The notes: generated by a model from the sequence alone, not told the origin. A DNA stretch of 64,000 bases from Flavobacteriales bacterium (GCA_025210805.1 JAOAQX010000023.1:269221-333220); one strand, 5' to 3'; shown: positions 39,955-51,137, counted from the first letter of the stretch. Numbers and translations are program-made.

Positions 39955-41616
39955 TTAAGTTTTAATGAATTTTTTACTCATACTTTTACCATTCGTTAAA
40001 TGAAATTGAATTAAATAAATACCTTTTTCTAATTTTGAGATATTTATAACTGATGGATTATTAATTGAATCGTATCGATCTATATAGTCCACTCTTTTTC
40101 CATTAAAATCGAATATTTGAATTTTAGAAATTCCTTGATTATATATGTTTTTTATCAATAGTTCTTGCTTGTTATTTACTATTTCAATAAAAGATTCTTC
40201 TTTGTCTTCTTCTATTGTAGTTAAGAGTTGAACATAAATAGACTTTGATGTTTTACATCTTTCACTTCCAATACTAAAAGTATATACTCCAGATACAGCA
40301 GGAACAAAACTTTTGTTATTGGATACTAAAACACCATTAAAATACCACTCATAAATACCATAATTTTGACTACAAGAAAGAGTTCCATTTACATATACTA
40401 AAGTTGGGTTGATATTTGGTAACACATATACGGTCGTCGTGTCATATGATATACACCCATTATTATCCGTTCCAGTAACAATATAGTTTGTTTCTTGAGA
40501 AGGGCTAACTGGATTTGTTGACGTCGTTATAGAGTTATTCCAAGAATAATTCAGAACATTATTTGCTCCTAAGTATGCCGTATCCCCTACACATATTGAG
40601 GTATCATTTGAGGAAATTACATATTGTTGTCCGGAACTACAATCTACACCCTTCTTCAAAATAGTTCCGTTTTCCCCAACAGCATATCCTATATTTGAAT
40701 TAAAAAATTTAACTCTCGCAATTCTATCGGTATGAATATAATCTACTACCCAAGAATTTTGAGTATCACCACCAGTCGTCGTTTTATAGATTTTACCTTG
40801 TGAGGAATTGATCATCTTCCCCCCCATATAGCCATTGTGATTATCTATAAATGTTGATGTAGCATATTGAACATCTTGTCGGGCTATATTCGTAATATTT
40901 GACCAAGTATTTGTTTGGTTATTATATTTGTAATAGCTATTAGAGAAAAAGCCATTTACAAACAAATCACCATTAGGCTTTTGAGCTAAGTTTGTTGTTT
41001 GTTGATTCAAAGCACCAACAGCATGTTCTGTCCAATTCAGCCCATTATTAATTGATTTGTAAACTTTACCATTCCAAGCTCCAATGAACAAATCACCATT
41101 AGCCTGTTGAATTATTTGGTATAATGAAATACCAAAACTCCAAGTCTGTGAATTCCAAGTGAGCCCTCCATCTAATGAACGGTAAAACCTTGGAGTGGTT
41201 GAATTGGTAACTCCACCGGTAGCAATCAATTCATTTTGAGAAAGAAACTTTACAGAACGAAAATTGACCAATGTAGCGTTTGGTAATGAGATTGGAGTCC
41301 AAGTAGAACCGCCATCTATAGATCTGGCAATAAAACTATTATCTCCAACAGCTATTAATGTGTTACCGTTTTGTACAATATCATAAATCCATGTACTATT
41401 GTTGCTTCCATTATAAACTATATTCCAATTATTTCCACCATCTACAGTCCTAAAAATACTGGAATTATCACCAGCAACCAACACAGTATCTGCAGATACA
41501 ATGTGTAAGTTTATAAGGAAATTTGAAGTATTACTCTGTAAAACTTGCCAATTTGATTGTGCATTACCTTTCATCATTAGTATAAATATTAAGGTAATTA
41601 GTAAGATTTTCTTCAT
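39955..41616 (-). CDS. Secreted BNR/YCF48-like beta-propeller protein with T9SS type A tail
   Basis: 553 residues. The signal peptide MKKILLITLIFILMMKGNA is followed by Q. Residues ~25-325 contain repeated BNR/YCF48-type strands: IFRTVDGGNNWNIVYNG, FIARSIDGGSTWTPISLP, FYRSLDGGLTWNSQTW, VYKSINNGLNWTEHAVG; the Asp-x-Gly-x-x-W Asp-box recurs. Next comes an Ig-like stretch with GNDTSICVGD-like SNDTSICVGDTAYLGAN and NNGCISYDTTTVYV. The last ~80 residues are the T9SS type A tail (IQIFDFNGKRVDYI, LEKGIYLIQFHLTNGKSMSKKFIKT). Probably a surface-exposed binding protein; no catalytic residues seen. Confidence 0.82.
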   Translation of the reverse strand: MKKILLITLIFILMMKGNAQSNWQVLQSNTSNFLINLHIVSADTVLVAGDNSSIFRTVDGGNNWNIVYNGSNNSTWIYDIVQNGNTLIAVGDNSFIARSIDGGSTWTPISLPNATLVNFRSVKFLSQNELIATGGVTNSTTPRFYRSLDGGLTWNSQTWSFGISLYQIIQQANGDLFIGAWNGKVYKSINNGLNWTEHAVGALNQQTTNLAQKPNGDLFVNGFFSNSYYKYNNQTNTWSNITNIARQDVQYATSTFIDNHNGYMGGKMINSSQGKIYKTTTGGDTQNSWVVDYIHTDRIARVKFFNSNIGYAVGENGTILKKGVDCSSGQQYVISSNDTSICVGDTAYLGANNVLNYSWNNSITTSTNPVSPSQETNYIVTGTDNNGCISYDTTTVYVLPNINPTLVYVNGTLSCSQNYGIYEWYFNGVLVSNNKSFVPAVSGVYTFSIGSERCKTSKSIYVQLLTTIEEDKEESFIEIVNNKQELLIKNIYNQGISKIQIFDFNGKRVDYIDRYDSINNPSVINISKLEKGIYLIQFHLTNGKSMSKKFIKT

Positions 41617-41768
41617 TTTAAAGATATTATGAATTAATAATCAAAATTACATTTTTTTTATAATTCTATTTTCATAGAAAATTCAATTAATTAAACAAAC
41701 TATGATTAATCGTTTATCCTTTTATTTTACCTCATTTAAGCACAAAAAAAATCTTTATTTTGCGTTAT

Positions 41769-41791
41769 AAGCTAGGGCATTTTTGCAAATT
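41769..41791 (+). repeat. 23-bp direct repeat, copy 2 (3' end of desaturase gene)
   Basis: Spans the desaturase stop codon (41772-41774 on the reverse strand) and the final codons, and is identical to 37686-37708, about 4.1 kb away in the same orientation. Confidence 0.8.
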
Positions 41792-42857
41792 TATTGAGGA
41801 TTTTCCCATGGTTATAAATAGCTCCAAACCATGTTTTTTCACAATGGTAGTTTAAATCAAAATCTTTTGCAGTTTGCTCTACTATTTTTGAAAGATCTTT
41901 ATAATGAACATGGCAAATACCAGGAAAAAGATGATGTTCTATTTGATAATTAAGTCCGCCAACAAACCAAGAAAACACTTTATTATTAGGCGAAAAATTT
42001 GATGTGGTTAATAACTGATGAATTGCCCATGTATTTTCTAAAGGCTCATTCTTATCTGGTAATGGAAACTGAGAAGTAGGCACTACATGCGCTGGTTGAA
42101 AGATGAGACTTAAAATGAGTCCAGCAACTAGGTGTAAACTCAAAAAACAAAGTGCAATAAACCAAGCAGAATATGGCATTAACAATATAGGTAATAAAAG
42201 TGTGACAGAGTAATACATCACTTTTGTTATGATAATTTCGGTCATCAATTTTCTATATTTTTTCCTCCCTTTGATATGACCTTTTTCTTTAAACTCATTT
42301 ATTTGCTTAAATTCTTTTTCAGTAATCCAAGAAATTGTCATAAGACTATAAAGAAACCATGCATAATAATGCTGATAGCTGTGCATCTTCATCTTTTTAC
42401 CATGAGGTGAAAACTTCAATATTTTTGTTCTTGATATATCTTCATCCATTCCATAAATATTGGTGTAGGTATGGTGTAGTTTATTGTGCTGAATATCCCA
42501 CATGGATACACTTCCTCCTCCTGCCCAGTTTAATGAGTAAGATAAAAAAGTATTTAACTTTTTATTTCTAGAGTATGCTCCATGACTTGCATCATGCATT
42601 ACAGAGAGTCCTATTCCAGCTAAGCCTAATCCCATTAATACCCATAGGGAAAAATAAAACCCCGGGTTCGATAAAACAAAGAAGCTGGAAACAAAAGGCA
42701 CAAGATAGAGAAGGAACATCACTATCGTTTTAATATACATACTCTTATTTCCATAGCGGTCAATTTGATTTTCTTCAAAATATTGATTGACTCTATTTCT
42801 CAAAGTATTATTAAAATCGTTTTTTGAGTTTTTTGCGAAGCGAATTTTATTGGACAT
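41772..42857 (-). CDS. Membrane fatty-acid desaturase (acyl-CoA/lipid desaturase family)
   Basis: 361 residues with four to six transmembrane helices. The three histidine boxes of the non-haem di-iron desaturases are intact: HDASHGAYS, HNKLHHTYTN and QIEHHLFPG, the last with the Gln of front-end desaturases. It lacks a fused cytochrome b5 domain. Such enzymes introduce cis double bonds into acyl chains in membrane lipids, often for cold adaptation. Substrate and position cannot be read from sequence. The gene ends inside a 23-bp direct repeat. Confidence 0.88.
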   Translation of the reverse strand: MSNKIRFAKNSKNDFNNTLRNRVNQYFEENQIDRYGNKSMYIKTIVMFLLYLVPFVSSFFVLSNPGFYFSLWVLMGLGLAGIGLSVMHDASHGAYSRNKKLNTFLSYSLNWAGGGSVSMWDIQHNKLHHTYTNIYGMDEDISRTKILKFSPHGKKMKMHSYQHYYAWFLYSLMTISWITEKEFKQINEFKEKGHIKGRKKYRKLMTEIIITKVMYYSVTLLLPILLMPYSAWFIALCFLSLHLVAGLILSLIFQPAHVVPTSQFPLPDKNEPLENTWAIHQLLTTSNFSPNNKVFSWFVGGLNYQIEHHLFPGICHVHYKDLSKIVEQTAKDFDLNYHCEKTWFGAIYNHGKILNKFAKMP

Positions 42858-43452
42858 AGATAGTTTTTCTTTGTAGTTCTATTTGATATTGCTACTAAAT
42901 AGTAAGTGAATTCCAAAACAAGTGATAAAAATCGGTTTCCAATCTCTTTTTTGAATTTTATTTGGCATAAGACCAAAAAACGAACAAATCACAATATATT
43001 TTCTTTATTTTAGAAAAACTTTAATCATAAATTCGATTCATAATCTAGCAAGTAAAACTAACGAATCTAGATGATATATATTGTAACTTTTGATAAGTTA
43101 ATTGACAATTAACTTTCATCAAAATTCATTTAACCTAAATTCAACATAAAAACGAATCATACTTAGATTTATAGTACGCTGATTTCAAACAAGTGAACAG
43201 ATCTTCTTCTAATAAACTTTTTATTTTCAAGTGTTCATATTTTGCTCTAGTGACTGGGAATAAAAGCAATGATTGATTATCATGGTGATAGAGAAATAAA
43301 AAAAGTCTTGTACAGATTTCAGGATTCAAAACGTATTTTTATGAATCACACACATCAATAAAAAACTCTATTACCTAGAGTTGTATAAAAAACAAAAAAG
43401 GTTATTAATCAAATGACCAATAACCTTTTTGCTTTAGTATCTTAGAAAATGC
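42858..43452. other. 595-bp intergenic region without a convincing gene
   Basis: It contains the upstream region of the desaturase gene and, near its right end, the terminator of the DUF2795 gene. A 62-codon open frame on the reverse strand (43141-43329) has only a TTG start immediately after a stop and no supporting signal; it may be debris. Confidence 0.5.
43393..43431 (-). terminator. Rho-independent terminator
   Basis: The stem aaggttatt / aataacctt is followed on the reverse strand by a T-run, 22 bp after the DUF2795 gene. Confidence 0.8.
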
Positions 43453-43674
43453 CTAATATTCATCTTCATTCCAAAGGAAATCTTCTTCCGATGGATAATC
43501 AGGCCATATTTCTTCAATAGATTCATAATTTTCTCCTTCATCCTCTATGGCTTGAAGGTTCTCTACAACCTCTAAAGGTGCTCCCGTTCTTATTGCATAA
43601 TCTACGAGTTCATCTTTTGTGGCTGGCCAAGGTGCATCACTTAAGTAAGATGCTAGTTCTAATGTCCAATACAT
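43453..43674 (-). CDS. DUF2795 domain protein
   Basis: 73 residues, acidic. It has the DUF2795 pattern: WTLELASYLSDAPWPATKDELVDYAIRTG followed by EVVENLQAI and an acidic tail with IEEIWPDYPSEEDF. Small cytoplasmic proteins of this family have no established function. Monocistronic with its own terminator. Confidence 0.85.
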   Translation of the reverse strand: MYWTLELASYLSDAPWPATKDELVDYAIRTGAPLEVVENLQAIEDEGENYESIEEIWPDYPSEEDFLWNEDEY

Positions 43675-43815
43675 AACTATTCAGTATTATTGTAATTCCG
43701 CAAAAATAAAACAAAAATCGAAATTTCAAATTTTTCGACTGTTAACTTCTCTCAAAATTTATACCAAGCCTTTGTTATATCCTTTAAAAGGCCTAATATA
43801 AATAACAATTACAAC

Positions 43816-45012
43816 TTATTTAATTAAATTCATCTCTTTAGCTACTTTTTCAAATGCTGCTAAAGCTTTATCTAAATGTTCTTTAGTATGAGCCGCTGAG
43901 AGCTGTACTCTAATTCTAGCCAAATCCTTTGGAACTACAGGATAGAAAAACCCAATTACATAAATTCCTTCTGCCAATAATTTATCTGCCATAATTTGTG
44001 ACGTTTTGGCATTATAAAGCATTACTGGAACAATGGCAGAATCACCATCTAAATAATCTAGTCCTATTTTTTTGATCCCTTCTTTGAAATAATTTGTATT
44101 CCATTCCAGTTGATCTCTAAGTTCTGTGGTAGAAGATAAAATTTCGAATACTTTTATTGAAGCACCTACAATTGCTGGAGCTAAAGAATTTGAGAATAAA
44201 TATGGACGTGATTTTTGACGAAGCATTTCAATGATTTCTTTTCGTCCTGTGGTATAACCTCCCATTGCTCCACCAAGTGCTTTACCTAGCGTACCTGTGA
44301 TGATATCCACACGTCCCATTACATCACAAAGTTCTATTGTTCCTCTTCCTGTTTTACCAATAAATCCAGCAGCATGACATTCATCTACCATTACCAATGC
44401 GTCATATTTATCAGCCAAATCGCAAATTTTATCTAGCTGAGCTACATAACCATCCATTGAGAAAACACCATCTGTTACAATCACTTTAAAACGATGATTG
44501 GCTTCATTTGCTTTTATCAATTGTTCTTCTAGTGCTTCCATATTGTTATTTTCATAACGATATCTTGCAGCTTTACATAAGCGTACACCATCTATAATAG
44601 AAGCGTGGTTCAAAGAATCGGAAATAATCGCATCATCTTTTGTTAAAAGCGGTTCAAATACTCCTCCATTTGCATCAAAAGCTGCTGCATAAAGAATGGT
44701 ATCTTCTGTCTGGTAAAACTCGGCTATTTTCTCTTCTAAAGTTTTGTGAATATCTTGTGTTCCACAAATAAAACGCACTGAAGACATTCCAAATCCATGA
44801 GAATCTAGAGTATCTTTTGCAGCTTGAATTACCTCTGGGTGAGAGGAAAGTCCTAGATAATTGTTTGCACAAAAGTTTAGTACTTTTTCTCCTGTACTAA
44901 TTGTGATTTCGGCTCCTTGTTCTGAAGTGATGATTCTTTCACGTTTAAACAAGCCTGCTTCATCTATATTTTTGAGTTCTTCTTGTAAGAAGTTTTTCGT
45001 TTTTCCGTACAT
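43816..45012 (-). CDS. kbl: Glycine C-acetyltransferase (2-amino-3-ketobutyrate CoA ligase)
   Basis: 398 residues of the alpha-oxoamine synthase family. It has the N-terminal [29 protein letters not shown], the Asp of [17 protein letters not shown] and the PLP lysine in [16 protein letters not shown]. It splits 2-amino-3-ketobutyrate with CoA into glycine and acetyl-CoA, completing threonine degradation after Tdh, which is not in this window. Its length and the sequence around the PLP-lysine favour Kbl over BioF, HemA or serine palmitoyltransferase. Confidence 0.92.
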   Translation of the reverse strand: MYGKTKNFLQEELKNIDEAGLFKRERIITSEQGAEITISTGEKVLNFCANNYLGLSSHPEVIQAAKDTLDSHGFGMSSVRFICGTQDIHKTLEEKIAEFYQTEDTILYAAAFDANGGVFEPLLTKDDAIISDSLNHASIIDGVRLCKAARYRYENNNMEALEEQLIKANEANHRFKVIVTDGVFSMDGYVAQLDKICDLADKYDALVMVDECHAAGFIGKTGRGTIELCDVMGRVDIITGTLGKALGGAMGGYTTGRKEIIEMLRQKSRPYLFSNSLAPAIVGASIKVFEILSSTTELRDQLEWNTNYFKEGIKKIGLDYLDGDSAIVPVMLYNAKTSQIMADKLLAEGIYVIGFFYPVVPKDLARIRVQLSAAHTKEHLDKALAAFEKVAKEMNLIK

Positions 45013-45030
45013 AATGAATATGTTTTAAAA

Positions 45031-45071
45031 ATTAACAGCATCAAAAATAAAGTTTTTTGATGCTGTTAAAA
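45031..45071 (-). terminator. Rho-independent terminator
   Basis: A 13-bp stem ttaacagcatcaa / ttgatgctgttaa with T-rich reverse-strand flank, 27 bp after the FadL-family gene and just upstream of kbl. Confidence 0.8.
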
Positions 45072-45097
45072 AGGTTTTTTGAAAGTATTTTTTTAAA

Positions 45098-46591
45098 TCA
45101 ATAAAGTTTCCAACCTACAGTGGCTACTATTCTATGATTTTGGGTATCGACTTCTGCGTCTATTGGTGCCGTACTTGAGTGATAATTTTGGTAAAGATTT
45201 CTTACAAAACCTGTCATTTGAAGGCTATAAGCTAAATCAACATAAAATCCTTCTTTGGCATATCCATACCCAATGGAAGGCATTATTGATGCTGGTAGTT
45301 TATCATATCTTAATCCCGATGTTTTAAATTCAAAACCTGCTCTAAGACGTGTATGCCTTTTTACATTATACTCAAAACCAGTTCTAATTGTAAAAACTTC
45401 TTTAAACTCTTCTTTTATTTCTTTATTAAGATTTGCAAATGCATTGGGATTTTGAGGCAGAGAATATTGTATTTTACTTAAATCAATATAGTGAGCATCT
45501 ACAGACCAAAGTCCTTTTCTACCAAAAACAATTGCAAAACCCGCATTAAACTCTTGTGGTAAAGTGAGTGCATAAGGCTCCCAATTCGCCGTGAAACCAT
45601 ACTCTGCATTATCATTGTTACTAAAAAAAGATTTCCCAGATCGAATCTCAGACTCTCTCATAGTATAAGAAGTTGGTGTATGGTAAGCAAGCCCAAACCT
45701 GATGTATTTTGATGGACGATAAAGTAAACCAAAAGATCCTTTTACAGCACTTCCTTGAATATCTAAATGATTTTCCATCACTAGATTTCTATAAAGCACT
45801 GTTGTTCCTTTTACATCAATACTGTCTGCCTGAGTGTATTCTCCTTCATATATATATTTCTTTCGAACACTTGTAATTGTTGGAAAGCTCAAATTTGCTC
45901 CTAAAAAGAGTTTATCTTTCAATGAGATACTCATATTTAGGTAAAACTCACTCATACTTCCACTTACTGATTCCTCAAACTCAGTTCTTTGTCCAAAAAC
46001 CTGTGAACTTGGGGTGTACTGACTGTTTGCCGTGTCATAGTTTATCATATAACTTTCGTAAGCAATCTTATCCGTGGAATAATTTTGTAAAAAATTGGGT
46101 GCAAATTTATTATCAGTCGCTGCTCTAGCTAAGCTTGAAATAAAAGAAGGAAAAATACCCTTTCCCGAAGCCTTAAAGCTGTGATTTAAATTTTGAGTTC
46201 TATTGTATCCTAGACCTACATTAAACCTTCTAAGTGTTTTCCTCTTTCCATAATCTGAAGTTATTACATAATTTAAACTGGGAATATTCAAATTACCTGT
46301 AAGTTGATTAACAGATTCATTAGTTCTTGTAAAAAGAGTATTTCTATTTCTTGCTTCAAAACCCAAGGATACCGAAAATTCATCCAATCTTTTAATTCCC
46401 AATCCTGCGGGATTCTGCATAACACTAGCTAAATCTCCGCCTAAAGCCGTAAAGGCTCCACCCATAGAAATCATTCTTGCAGAACCTTGACTTTCTTTTA
46501 AGCCATAATTGAGCGCCTCATAAGAATTTTGTGCTTGAAGCGTAAATCCTCCACAAATAACTGAGATAGTTACAAATAATATTTTCCTCAT
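45098..46591 (-). CDS. OmpP1/FadL/TodX-family outer-membrane transporter
   Basis: 497 residues. The signal peptide ends near LQA with Q next. The mature N-terminus NSYEALNYGLKESQGSARMISMGGAFTALGGDLASVMQNPAGLG is the plug-domain pattern of this family, and the rest is beta-barrel strands ending IVATVGWKLY, with a terminal aromatic. FadL-type channels take up hydrophobic compounds such as long-chain fatty acids. It lies 11 bp after the Arg/Ser-rich protein gene, so the two are co-transcribed. Confidence 0.85.
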   Translation of the reverse strand: MRKILFVTISVICGGFTLQAQNSYEALNYGLKESQGSARMISMGGAFTALGGDLASVMQNPAGLGIKRLDEFSVSLGFEARNRNTLFTRTNESVNQLTGNLNIPSLNYVITSDYGKRKTLRRFNVGLGYNRTQNLNHSFKASGKGIFPSFISSLARAATDNKFAPNFLQNYSTDKIAYESYMINYDTANSQYTPSSQVFGQRTEFEESVSGSMSEFYLNMSISLKDKLFLGANLSFPTITSVRKKYIYEGEYTQADSIDVKGTTVLYRNLVMENHLDIQGSAVKGSFGLLYRPSKYIRFGLAYHTPTSYTMRESEIRSGKSFFSNNDNAEYGFTANWEPYALTLPQEFNAGFAIVFGRKGLWSVDAHYIDLSKIQYSLPQNPNAFANLNKEIKEEFKEVFTIRTGFEYNVKRHTRLRAGFEFKTSGLRYDKLPASIMPSIGYGYAKEGFYVDLAYSLQMTGFVRNLYQNYHSSTAPIDAEVDTQNHRIVATVGWKLY

Positions 46592-46602
46592 GTAATAGAC
46601 TC

Positions 46603-47532
46603 TTATCTACTTCCTCTAACCATTCCTGAAGATCTTGAAACAGAACCTCTAGAAAAACTTGAGCTAGATCTTGTTGGTGAATATGTTCTTGTGTTTGAAC
46701 GCTGATTATTCACTCTACTTTGCGATTGCGAACGACTTGGCTGACGAGAATAACTCGAACGAGAATTGGTTGAGTTTATTCTTGAATAAGAACTTCTGTT
46801 TGATCGAGAACGAACTGGACTCGTGGTTTCTCTGTAAACTGGACTCATGCTACGAGCTCCTTGTTGAGTAACAACAGTACCTCTTGATGGATTTCTGTCT
46901 ATGACCCTTGTTGGAGTAACTCTATCAAAATTCCTCACAGATGTTGCAGGTCTAGAATAACCAGTCATTATCGACTCATTGACTCTATTGGTTGCTACTC
47001 TAGTATTAATATTTTGAATACTCACTCTTGACCTAGTTGTATAATTATTTGAGGTTCTTCCTCGTCCATTATCAGCACTACGTCCATTGTTTATTATACG
47101 ATTTCCTACACCAGAATTACTTCCCAAAATTCCTGAGCCACGCACACCTCTAGTATAAACTTTTGGATTTACTTGAACATATACAGGAACAAAGTGATTA
47201 TGATGAAAAGCACAATGTGGCGTATGAAGATGACCTGGGAAATAAAAACTTGTATGCACACAATGTCTATCAAGTCTTCCAAAAGTTACCGCATCATAAC
47301 GAAAATTATGAATTCTATCATAGCCAAAACCATAACCTCTATTGAATCGTTTAATTCTATTCTCATAATAATCATCTGCTGCACCCACAGAACTTACACT
47401 TGCACGCATTTTTACTTTTCTTGGGAATGGGTCTTTTTCTCCAAGATAAATTTCGTCAAAATAAGTTCTATTCACCTGTGCAGAAACACTGGCTACTGAA
47501 GCTAATAATAGAATAGAAAATAACTTTTTCAT
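46603..47532 (-). CDS. Secreted Arg/Ser-rich low-complexity protein
   Basis: 309 residues. Signal peptide MKKLFSILLLASVASVSA is followed by Q. The first ~120 mature residues are His/Tyr/Phe-rich (HCVHTSFYFPGHLHTPHCAF), then the rest is almost entirely Arg, Ser, Asn and Thr (for example YSRQPSRSQSQSRVNNQRSN), strongly basic and disordered. No family recognised. It may bind polyanions such as LPS or glycan at the outer membrane; this is inference from charge only. Operon partner of the FadL-family gene. Confidence 0.7.
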   Translation of the reverse strand: MKKLFSILLLASVASVSAQVNRTYFDEIYLGEKDPFPRKVKMRASVSSVGAADDYYENRIKRFNRGYGFGYDRIHNFRYDAVTFGRLDRHCVHTSFYFPGHLHTPHCAFHHNHFVPVYVQVNPKVYTRGVRGSGILGSNSGVGNRIINNGRSADNGRGRTSNNYTTRSRVSIQNINTRVATNRVNESIMTGYSRPATSVRNFDRVTPTRVIDRNPSRGTVVTQQGARSMSPVYRETTSPVRSRSNRSSYSRINSTNSRSSYSRQPSRSQSQSRVNNQRSNTRTYSPTRSSSSFSRGSVSRSSGMVRGSR

Positions 47533-47673
47533 GGTTTTGGTAATTTAAAAACATCTATACAAGGCTAATTTATGCAATTTTCTTGCTACTAAAAAGCAAT
47601 AATTCAATTAGATTTGCGAGATAATGTTGTTCCGTTTGTTTGGAACAAATTTTATACCAAATTAAAACAAAAA

Positions 47674-49152
47674 ATGGCAAAAAAACTTACAAAGCGCTCA
47701 GAAGATTATTCTAAGTGGTATAACGAGTTAGTAGTAAACGCGGGATTAGCTGAAAATTCAGGCGTTAGAGGATGTATGGTTATCAAACCCTATGGCTATG
47801 CAATTTGGGAAAAAATGCAAGCCGAATTGGATAAAAAATTCAAGGAAACAGGGCATGAAAACGCTTACTTCCCACTCTTTGTTCCCAAAAGTCTTTTTGA
47901 AGCCGAAGAAAAAAATGCAGAAGGATTTGCAAAAGAATGTGCGGTAGTCACACATTACCGACTAAAAAACGATGAGGAAAACGAGGGAAAACTTATGGTA
48001 GACCCCGAAGCCAAACTCGAAGAAGAATTGGTCGTAAGACCTACCTCTGAAGCCATTATATGGAATACCTACAAAGGATGGATTGAGTCTCACAGAGACC
48101 TCCCAATCTTGGTAAACCAATGGGCAAATGTGGTTAGATGGGAAATGAGAACCCGTTTATTCCTTAGAACTGCTGAATTCCTTTGGCAAGAAGGACATAC
48201 AGCACACGCTACCAAAAAGGAAGCTATAGCAGAAGCTGCTCAAATGCAAGAAGTATATGCCAACTTCGCAGAGGATTTTATGGCAATTCCTGTTGTTAAA
48301 GGAAGAAAATCTGAAAGTGAAAGATTTGCAGGAGCTGATGACACCCTTACTATCGAAGCCTTAATGCAAGATGGAAAAGCATTGCAAGCAGGTACTTCTC
48401 ACTTTTTAGGACAAAATTTTGCCAAAGCTTTTGATGTAAAATACACCTCAAAAGAAGGAAAACAAGAATATGTTTGGGCAACCTCTTGGGGAGTTTCCAC
48501 TCGTTTGATGGGTGCTCTTATTATGACCCATTCAGATGATCAAGGACTCGTACTTCCTCCAAACTTAGCCCCTACTCAAGTAGTCATTGTTCCTATCTAC
48601 AAAGGAGAAGAACAGCTGGAGCAAATAAAAGAAATAGCCGATAAATATGTTTCGGAGCTGCGCTCAAAAGGTCTTTCGGTAAAATTTGATGATCGTGATA
48701 CGCATAAACCAGGTTGGAAATTTGCCGAGTGGGAACTTAAAGGAGTTCCTGTGAGAGTTACCATGGGAATGCGAGATCTAGAAAAAGGTTTGGTAGAAAT
48801 AGCTCGTAGAGATACCCAAGAAAAAGAATCCTTGACTATTGAAGAGGCTTTCGCCAAAATACCAAATCTACTAGATGATATCCAATCAAGTATTTATCAA
48901 AAAGCAAGAACCTACCGTGATGAACATATCACAGAAGTAGATAGCTACGAAGCGTTTAAAGAAGTATTGGAAACCAAAGGAGGATTTATCTCAGCACACT
49001 GGGACGGAACCACCGAAACAGAAGAAAAAATACAAGAAGAAACCAAAGCAACCATTCGTTGTATTCCTTTAGACGCTAAAGAAGAAGAAGGCGTGTGTAT
49101 TTATTCTGGAAAACCATCCAATAAAAGAGTCTTATTTGCTAAGGCTTACTAA
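47674..49152 (+). CDS. proS: Prolyl-tRNA synthetase (archaeal/eukaryotic-like short type)
   Basis: 492 residues from the ATG at 47674, where [19 protein letters not shown] begins; an in-frame start 20 codons upstream is unlikely. Class II motifs are present: motif 1 region with [14 protein letters not shown], motif 2 [24 protein letters not shown] and motif 3 region with [22 protein letters not shown]. The anticodon-binding and C-terminal zinc-binding-type domains follow. It lacks the YbaK editing insertion, as in the type shared by archaea and many Bacteroidota. Its stop lies 12 bp before the thrS ATG. Confidence 0.96.
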   Translation: MAKKLTKRSEDYSKWYNELVVNAGLAENSGVRGCMVIKPYGYAIWEKMQAELDKKFKETGHENAYFPLFVPKSLFEAEEKNAEGFAKECAVVTHYRLKNDEENEGKLMVDPEAKLEEELVVRPTSEAIIWNTYKGWIESHRDLPILVNQWANVVRWEMRTRLFLRTAEFLWQEGHTAHATKKEAIAEAAQMQEVYANFAEDFMAIPVVKGRKSESERFAGADDTLTIEALMQDGKALQAGTSHFLGQNFAKAFDVKYTSKEGKQEYVWATSWGVSTRLMGALIMTHSDDQGLVLPPNLAPTQVVIVPIYKGEEQLEQIKEIADKYVSELRSKGLSVKFDDRDTHKPGWKFAEWELKGVPVRVTMGMRDLEKGLVEIARRDTQEKESLTIEEAFAKIPNLLDDIQSSIYQKARTYRDEHITEVDSYEAFKEVLETKGGFISAHWDGTTETEEKIQEETKATIRCIPLDAKEEEGVCIYSGKPSNKRVLFAKAY

Positions 49153-49164
49153 AAATTGCTCAAA

Positions 49165-51099
49165 ATGATTAAAGTTACTTTACCCGATAATAGTGTCAAA
49201 GAATTTGAAGCTGGAATCAATTCTATAGACGTTGCTCAAAGCATTTCAGCAGGATTGGCAAGAAATGTAATTGCCGCAGAAATCAATGGTGAAATTTGGG
49301 ATGCTACACGCCCCATTTCAGAAGATGTAAACATTAAACTTCTTACCTTTAATGACGAAGGTGGAAAATACGCGTTCTGGCATTCTTCGGCTCACCTGAT
49401 GGCAGAAGCCATTGAAGAATTATTCCCAGGAGTAAAATTTGCTATCGGACCACCTATAGAAAATGGTTTCTATTATGATATAGACCTTGGAGAAAAAAAC
49501 ATCCACGAAGCCGATTTGAAAAAATTGGAAGACAAAATGATGGAATTAGCTCGCCAGAAAAACGACTATATCCGTAAAGAAATTTCCAAGGATGAAGCCA
49601 TTGCTTACTTTACAGAAAAAAATGATCCTTATAAACTAGAACTCCTAGAAGGTCTAGAAGATGGATCCATCACTTTTTATACACAAGGAGGATTTACAGA
49701 CCTTTGTAGAGGACCACATATTCCGAATACAGGAATTATCAAAGCCGTAAAACTCACCAATATTTCGGGAGCGTTCTGGCGTGGAGATCAAACAAAACAA
49801 CAACTTACCCGTGTATATGGAGTAAGTTTTCCAAAAGCAAAACTACTCAAAGAGCACCTTGCACTTTTGGAAGAAGCAAAAAAGAGAGACCACCGAAAAA
49901 TAGGGAAAGAAATGGATCTTTTCCACTTTTCTCAACGTGTAGGACTTGGTTTACCACTTTGGTTACCAAAAGGTGCTATGCTAAGAGAAAGATTAGAGCG
50001 TTTTATGAGAAACGCCCAAATGGAAAGAGGATACGACCCAGTAGTTACCCCACATATAGGGAATGTAGAACTCTACAAAACATCAGGTCACTTTGAAAAA
50101 TATGGTGAAGATGCCTTCCAAACCATCAAAACACCAAGTGATAACGAAGAGTTCATGCTCAAACCTATGAATTGCCCGCATCACTGTGAGATTTATAATT
50201 CGAGACCTCGCTCCTACCGTGATTTACCTTTGCGTTTAGCAGAATTCGGAACCGTTTATCGTTACGAACAATCTGGAGAACTACACGGACTTTCTCGTGT
50301 AAGAGGATTTACTCAAGATGATGCCCACCTTTTCTGCCGCCCAGATCAAGTACAAGATGAATTTGAAAAAGTAATTGATTTGGTAAGTTATACTTTCAAT
50401 GCTTTAGGATTTGAAGAATTTATTGCACAAATATCACTAAGAGATCCAGAAAACCCAGAAAAATACATCGGAGAAGATGAAAACTGGGAAAAAGCCGAAA
50501 ATGCCATCATCCAAGCCGCTAAAAACAAAGAACTCAACACCGTTGTAGAATATGGTGAAGCTGCTTTCTATGGACCAAAATTAGATTTTATGGTCAAAGA
50601 TGCACTTGGAAGAAAATGGCAACTAGGGACAATTCAGGTAGACTACAACCTACCAGAAAGATTTAATTTAACCTATGTAGGATCTGACAATCAAAAACAT
50701 AGACCCGTAATGATTCATAGAGCTCCATTCGGATCTTTGGAAAGATTTATCGGTATTTTGATAGAACATACTGGAGGAGATTTCCCACTTTGGCTCAATC
50801 CAGATCAAGTTATCATATTACCAATCAGTGAAAAATACCACGATTATGCGAATAAAGTATTACATTTGCTGAAAAATTCCGATATTCGTGCCGAAATAGA
50901 TGAGAGAGCCGAAAAAATTGGTAAGAAAATATTTGATGCCGAAAAGCGAAAAGTACCTTTCTTATTAATTATCGGAGAAAAAGAAAGCGAATCGGATACG
51001 GTAGCCGTTAGAAAACCCGGGAAAATAGACCTTGGAGTGCTATCTATAGAGGAGTTTAAAAACTTAGTACAAAAAGAAATCCAAAAGGATTTTGAATAA
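49165..51099 (+). CDS. thrS: Threonyl-tRNA synthetase
   Basis: 644 residues from ATG at 49165; a TTG three codons earlier is less likely. It has the N-terminal TGS domain ([17 protein letters not shown]), the editing domain with [11 protein letters not shown] and the [12 protein letters not shown] motif, and a class II core with the zinc-site [13 protein letters not shown] and [14 protein letters not shown]. It charges tRNA-Thr and edits mischarged Ser. It is followed by infC, the classical thrS-infC-rpmI-rplT order. Confidence 0.97.
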   Translation: MIKVTLPDNSVKEFEAGINSIDVAQSISAGLARNVIAAEINGEIWDATRPISEDVNIKLLTFNDEGGKYAFWHSSAHLMAEAIEELFPGVKFAIGPPIENGFYYDIDLGEKNIHEADLKKLEDKMMELARQKNDYIRKEISKDEAIAYFTEKNDPYKLELLEGLEDGSITFYTQGGFTDLCRGPHIPNTGIIKAVKLTNISGAFWRGDQTKQQLTRVYGVSFPKAKLLKEHLALLEEAKKRDHRKIGKEMDLFHFSQRVGLGLPLWLPKGAMLRERLERFMRNAQMERGYDPVVTPHIGNVELYKTSGHFEKYGEDAFQTIKTPSDNEEFMLKPMNCPHHCEIYNSRPRSYRDLPLRLAEFGTVYRYEQSGELHGLSRVRGFTQDDAHLFCRPDQVQDEFEKVIDLVSYTFNALGFEEFIAQISLRDPENPEKYIGEDENWEKAENAIIQAAKNKELNTVVEYGEAAFYGPKLDFMVKDALGRKWQLGTIQVDYNLPERFNLTYVGSDNQKHRPVMIHRAPFGSLERFIGILIEHTGGDFPLWLNPDQVIILPISEKYHDYANKVLHLLKNSDIRAEIDERAEKIGKKIFDAEKRKVPFLLIIGEKESESDTVAVRKPGKIDLGVLSIEEFKNLVQKEIQKDFE

Positions 51100-51123
51100 A
51101 ATAGAATTGTTTAACTAAAGAAT

Positions 51124-51129
51124 AGGAGG
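51124..51129 (+). promoter_or_regulatory. Strong Shine-Dalgarno deciding the infC start
   Basis: A perfect AGGAGG lies 8 bases before the ATA at 51138. Such a sequence is rare in this phylum and fixes the infC start upstream of the first ATG/GTG/TTG. Confidence 0.8.
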
Positions 51130-51137
51130 ATTTTACC

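Noticed and set aside
43141..43329. 62-codon reverse-strand frame in the desaturase-DUF2795 gap
   Set aside because: TTG start immediately after a stop, no ribosome-binding or family signal; it could be debris, but it is not supportable as a gene.
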